From assembly GCA_001584585.1 (NCBI GenBank), contig LSYV01000008.1, positions 37,942-48,616 on the forward strand: a DNA stretch of 10,675 nt, in the 5' to 3' direction. Position numbers and translations under genes: made by a program. Numbering within the stretch: the stretch's first letter is position 1; each line of letters starts with the position of its first letter. The notes below the pieces were generated by a model. It saw only the letters and a list, made by a program, of their open reading frames with translations, made no database searches and was not told the DNA's origin. Shown piece after piece: positions 6,749 through 10,675 of the stretch. The DNA comes from Gonium pectorale. Its lineage: Eukaryota > Chlorophyta > Chlorophyceae > Chlamydomonadales > Volvocaceae.

Positions 6749-9700
6749 TCAGCGGTCCTTCTTCGCCTCCCCCTTTGCCTGCTCCCCATCGCCGTCCTCC
6801 CCCTCCTCCCCTCCCCCCTCCTCCTCGTCGTCCTCCCCCTCCTCGTCGCCCTCCTCCTCGCTCTCCTCCTCGCCCTCCGCTCCCTCCTCCCGAATGACCA
6901 CACGGTGGCCGCCCGCCGGCCCGACGACGCCCCCCATGCGGCCCATTCCGGCGCCGAAGAGCCCCCCTCCGCCTCCCCCTCCCCCTCCACCCTGCATCGC
7001 CATCAGCATTTGCATCAGCAGCTCCGGGCCGCCCCCACGCAGCAGTTCCGCCAGGTTAACGCCCCGGCCCGCGCCCTCCCCTCCATCCCCTCCCTCCTCG
7101 TCCTCCCCTTCTTCGTCCTCGTCCTCCTCCCCGTCCGTGTCGTCCTCCTCATCCTCGTCTTCGTCCTCGGCGTCCTCCCAGATCTCATCGGGGGCCGGCC
7201 CGAAGCCCGTGCCGCCCCAGCCGCCGCCAAAGGCGCCACCGCCGCCGACGCCGCGGCCGCCAAAAGGCCCAAAAGGGCCGCCACCGGGGCCGCCGCCGCC
7301 ACCGGCGGCGGCGGCGGCCGCCATGGCGTGAAGCATCTCCCCCAGGCCCCCGATCCCCATCCCACCCGCGCCAAAGCCCCCGTGCCCCTCCCCGAACAGG
7401 CCCGGGAAGTCCCCATACTCGTCCTCGTCCTCGTCCTCATCCTCTCCGTCGTCGCTGTAGCCATCGTCGCTGCCGCTGCCGCTGCCCGCGCCGCCGAAGG
7501 CCACCGCCTCCCACGCGCGCTCCGGGTCGGAGTTGGGCGGGAAGACCCGCTTGCGGTCCACCCGGGGGTGCTGCCGCAGGTGTTGCAGCGTCGCGCGGCT
7601 GGCACAGGTGTTCACCAGGTTCACACGCATGCCGCGGCCGCCGCCACCTCCGCCTCCGCCGCCGGCCGGTCCCTCGCCGCCGGCGCCGTCGGTGCCTCCG
7701 GCAGGCGCCGGCGCCGCCTCTGCCACTGCCGCCGTCGCTCCGCTCTCCCGCAGTGTACCACGCTGCTGCTGCTGCTGCGGCGGCGGCGCCGGCGGCTGGT
7801 CCAGCAGCTGCACGGTGCGCAGCGCGAAGCAGCCCTGCAGGTCGAGGGACTCCAGCTTGGGGGCCCACAGGCGGAGGCCCTCCAGACTGTCGCTCCTGTG
7901 GAGCGGGGATGGGGTTGGGCTGGAATGAATGGGCGGCGCAGCACCAACCAGCAAGCAGCCGAGGCAGGGCGGCAGGGTGCCGGCGTTCGTCCCAGGGGTG
8001 CGGTGTGAGAGCCGCAACTGGGCCCCGGCAAGCGAGCGTACTGGCGCTCCATGGCTGGTGCTGGCTAGGGACTCGGCTCCTGGAGAACACCGCGCATTGA
8101 CGGGAAAAGGCAGCGAGGGCTGCGTGGGGCAAGGGAATGACAGACAGCTGGGTGTGCAGCTGTACGCAGCGCGATGGAAGGGCCCTTCTCAGCCCACCGG
8201 ACCCCCGCCCGGTGGACCCACCTCGTGAGGCTGAGGGACTCGCAGCTGGGGAGGCTGAGCTCGTAGATGTCGTCGGGGCCCCAGAACTTGTAGCTCGACA
8301 GCGTGACCAGTTTGGGGCAGGCCGACAGGGACTCGCCCAGGCGGCTGCAGTCGTCGATGGTGACGAACTCGAAGGCCAGCGTCTCCAGGTCCGGCAGCTC
8401 CAGCTTGAAGGCGCGCAGACCGCTCATCTGAAGCAGGGGGCAGGGGTGAAGGGAAAGGAGAATGAACAACGACGAGCTGGGCGCCAGCAGCGTAAGTCCA
8501 GTCCAGGGGCGAGGGGCCGCAATCACGCGCACGAATGAGCTGCCTTGCGTCTCTCTCTCAGGTGCCACTGCGGTGGTGGAGCCGAAGCTGTAAGCAAGCC
8601 GCTCCACCGCAACGGGCCGAAGCAGCGGCAGGCAGGAGCGCACCGCGCCGCACACGGTGCCATGCGCAGCCGGCCCAACTGGCGCAACTGGGTCACGTGC
8701 ACTCCGCTCCCGCGCCGAGCCGCCATTGTGGCAAGCGGGATGGTAGGCGCTGCAGAAAAGCACCTGAACGCTGCGGCCGCAACCCCGCGTTACCCCTTCG
8801 CTTCCTTTGTCCGTGCGCATGCGCGCGCAGTACCGCACATGTCGTACGCCCGTGCGCATCTGTACGCACCTGCTCGAGGTTGAGGAGTTGAAGCTGCGGG
8901 CGGGGGGGAGGGGGGCGGGAGGGCGCGGGGTGGCACCGCACATTGCTTTTAGCGATGAGGTGCAGCGCGGATGTCGACACGCGGTGTATGGGGAGCACGG
9001 TTATGAGCACGCCCGCCAGAGATGCCAGCCCGCACCCCGCACACCACAAAACCAGCAGCCGGCGACGCCGACGCCAAGCGAATGCACATAGCGCATTCCA
9101 GTCGACATGCTACCTATCGACCAGCGCGAGTATGCGCTCTTTGCGCGCCCGCTTGTGCGGCCAGGGTATTTCCGAAGCTCCCACGGCACCCACGGCCAGC
9201 CGGCTGGATTGGCGTGGATTCACACCGCAAGCAGCTTGCTGCCGCTACCAGTACGACAGAGGTCAACGCGGGGGGTCTGTAATCAGCCGGTCGTGCGTAC
9301 CTTCGGGGTGTTGTGCGTGGTGAAGCAGCAGGTCGCCAGGCGCGAGTTGTGGACGGTGAGGCTGGTTAGGCAGGGGAAACGCAGGCGGGTGAAGTTGAGG
9401 ACGGGCAGGTGGTCGTCGTACTCTGGGTTAATCTCGAGCTCCTCCAGGCGCGTGAACGTACGGCTGATGTACGACAGCGTCGGCTGCGGGGAAGGCGGGG
9501 GCGTGGGCCGGGAGCGAAAGGTTCGAGAGGCGGCGTGACGCAAGGGGAAAAGTTTCCAGCTGCACAGTTAGTGATCACAAACCCGCGAGCTTGATCGGCG
9601 CCCGATGTGTTTCCGGCCGCCATGCTGGCGGGGAGCCAACGGTGCACGTCGGGCACTCCTATCCCCTCCACCCTGCTGGGTTCCGCACCTGCGTAATTGC

Positions 9701-9856
9701 CACGGTGGTTGAGATGTGCGTCACAGTTTTCGGCAACTCGTCTCTCCACATCTTGCAGACCAGCATGGAGTTCATGATCTCCTCGTTAGAGAAGTCATGG
9801 TGGATGAGGGCCCACAGGTCCGCAGTAAGCGCCGAGGCCGACGATCCTGGGTCCAT
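6749..9856 (-). CDS. F-box/leucine-rich-repeat protein with glycine-rich acidic tail, five exons
   Basis: Exons, in transcript order: 9689-9856, 9301-9483, 8870-8893, 8222-8427 and 6749-7895. They total 1728 nt, or 575 residues plus TGA. Every intron starts with GT (GTGCGG, GTACGC, GTGCGT, GTGGGT) and ends with CAG, and phases agree throughout. ATG 9856 is the first in-frame ATG after a TAG at 9902-9904. Residues about 10-41 match the F-box pattern (LTADLWALIHHDF, then LVCKMWRDEL), the Skp1-binding module of SCF ubiquitin ligases. Residues about 57-227 hold irregular leucine-rich repeats such as LEELEI, LETLAFEF and LESLDLQG, the usual substrate-binding part. After a Pro/Gln stretch comes a non-repetitive segment at 285-324 (LVNTCASRATLQHLRQHP), then a Gly/Ala tail with acidic runs near 345-354, 435-464 and 529-567. 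The F-box and LRR calls rest on pattern recognition. The substrate is unknown, and the tail could also be called unstructured. Confidence 0.75.
6763..6895. repeat. Polypyrimidine/polypurine tract coding for the acidic tail
   Basis: The plus strand is almost all C and T (CCTCCTC, TCGTCC and related units). On the minus strand this is GAG/GAA/GAC/GGC codons for the final Glu/Asp/Gly run of the F-box protein. Similar but less pure blocks lie at about 7075-7190 and 7415-7460. Confidence 0.7.
8898..8930 (+). other. G-rich tract with quadruplex potential beside the micro-exon
   Basis: Six runs of three or more G (8898-8900, 8902-8908, 8910-8915, 8917-8919, 8921-8923, 8927-8930) lie on the plus strand with 1-3-base loops between them. 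On the sense strand this is a pure C-rich tract ending 4 bases before the acceptor of the 24-nt exon at 8870-8893, so it probably serves as its pyrimidine tract. Confidence 0.5.
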
Positions 9857-10272
9857 CGCACACGCAGATTGTCGGGTGCATAATGGTAATCTGTTGCAGC
9901 GCTACCATTTTCGGAACCGAATCGAAACGGAAGGGGTCCCGCAAGCTCCCGCACCTGGCTTTTCATCCTCCATCTCCAAATCTTAAAATGGCAAGCCAAG
10001 GCAATAAGGTTGGCTGATGCTGCTGCTTGCGGGGCCGAAACACCATTAACTGCGCCCAGTGCTGCCTGATACGATCAATACAAAACCGCGTTGTGCCTCG
10101 CAAAGATGCAAAGATGTGGGGCACCACATACGAATGTCGTACGGGCACACTGGGACATGGTTAACCAATCAATACCTGTGCATAACATGTACGGCTGAAC
10201 GCATATCAATTTGGCGCAACAGGGCCCTCCCGCGGCAGCCGATCAACATGAGGTGGTCGCAAATATTAAGCC
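9857..10272 (-). promoter_or_regulatory. Likely 5' untranslated and promoter region of the F-box gene
   Basis: This 416-bp interval between the possible right-hand exon and ATG 9856 has no exon. It is AT-richer than its surroundings. A TTTTAAGA stretch near 9980-9990 is a possible but weak TATA-like site, and a tandem GCAAAGAT lies near 10099-10114. The transcription start cannot be placed. Confidence 0.3.
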
Positions 10273-10602
10273 CTACTGAAGAACCAAGGGGGGGGCGAAG
10301 ATCGGAGCGACGTCGGGCACAAAATCAAGTTTTGAAGGCTGGGCGACCAGTGACGAACTGGACGACTTTACATACGTTAGAAGATCATTGAAAAATATGT
10401 TGACTAGTGTCAAACGATGGCCCGGGCGTAGCTGTTCCAGCGGTTCGGGCAGTCTTAGGTAGCGATGGTCTGCTAGAGCGTTGTCTGTGCCGATATGGCG
10501 AAAGGTGAGTGCATAGATGATGTGACTGTCGAAAGTGGACGAGGCGCGACGAAGTCCGTAAAAGCGGCATCCATGCGCGGCGGGAAACACGAGTGTGCGC
10601 CC
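10273..10602 (-). CDS. Possible last exon of a gene entering from the right
   Basis: A frame open for 109 codons follows a good acceptor (CCCCCTTCCAG, ending at 10603) and stops with TAG at 10273-10275. The residues are of mixed composition, for example FDSHIIYALTFRHIGTDNAL and RLTLVNIFFNDLLTYV, followed by a Ser run. No family is recognised. A second minus frame is also open over much of this stretch, codon third positions are only mildly GC-rich, and no TGTAA follows within the roughly 370 nt checked downstream, so support is modest. If real, it is the 3' end of a gene whose remainder lies beyond the window and which is transcribed toward the F-box gene, in the same direction. Confidence 0.3.
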   Translation of the reverse strand, partial: GRTLVFPAAHGCRFYGLRRASSTFDSHIIYALTFRHIGTDNALADHRYLRLPEPLEQLRPGHRLTLVNIFFNDLLTYVKSSSSSLVAQPSKLDFVPDVAPIFAPPLVLQ

Positions 10603-10675
10603 CTGGAAGGGGGCAGGGACACCCTCCTCCCTTCAACCCCTCTCCCGATCAGCGAGGATGGCGGGAAACACGAGT
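10579..10675 (+). repeat. 16-bp direct repeat, 81-bp period, cut by the window edge
   Basis: GGCGGGAAACACGAGT occurs at 10579-10594 and exactly again at 10660-10675, the last bases of the window. Whether a longer tandem array continues cannot be seen. Confidence 0.55.

Noticed and set aside
6905..8008. Long plus-strand open frame (367 codons), with another at 6693-7331, opposite the last F-box exon
   Set aside because: GC-rich low-complexity codons leave the antisense frames open. The minus strand has the splice sites, the continuing leucine-rich repeats and the TGA.
10273..10590. Residues GTDNALAD resembling a retroelement RNase H/integrase linker motif
   Set aside because: The match is a few residues only, with no catalytic residues or neighbouring retroelement domains.

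Overview
The window looks like nuclear DNA from a green alga of the Chlamydomonas/Volvox group. The organism is inferred, not proven. The grounds are GC-rich coding DNA, several short exons joined by introns of about 60-450 bp with GTGAGT/GTGCGT-type donors and pyrimidine-rich CAG acceptors, a TGTAA tract downstream of one gene (the polyadenylation signal of this lineage), and proteins with long Gly/Ala/acidic low-complexity tails. No bacterial, plasmid, phage or CRISPR feature was seen, and no tRNA or rRNA gene was recognised.

All supported coding signal lies on the minus strand. The best-supported gene, at 6749-9856, has five exons in consistent phase and encodes an F-box plus leucine-rich-repeat protein of 575 residues. 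Its last exon adds a 350-residue glycine-rich and very acidic tail. Left of it, a second multi-exon gene ends at 1271. Its exons can be followed up to an ATG at 3575 and possibly to 4382. The product (327 residues in the shorter model) is not one I recognise, and two of its exons are very short. At the right edge, 10273-10602 looks like the last exon of a third minus-strand gene that continues outside the window.

About 2.4 kb between the first two genes (4386-6748) has no convincing gene. It could be a long 3' untranslated region of the F-box gene plus the promoter region of the left gene. It carries 12 copies of CCGTAC/GTACGG in 1.2 kb and one copy of a hairpin-plus-TGTAA element. The second copy of that element lies at the left edge of the window in opposite orientation. 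The first 1.27 kb is the 3' flank of the left gene.

The F-box gene, if expressed, would act in substrate selection for an SCF-type ubiquitin ligase. There is no sequence evidence that the genes form one pathway, and as a eukaryotic locus each is probably transcribed separately.
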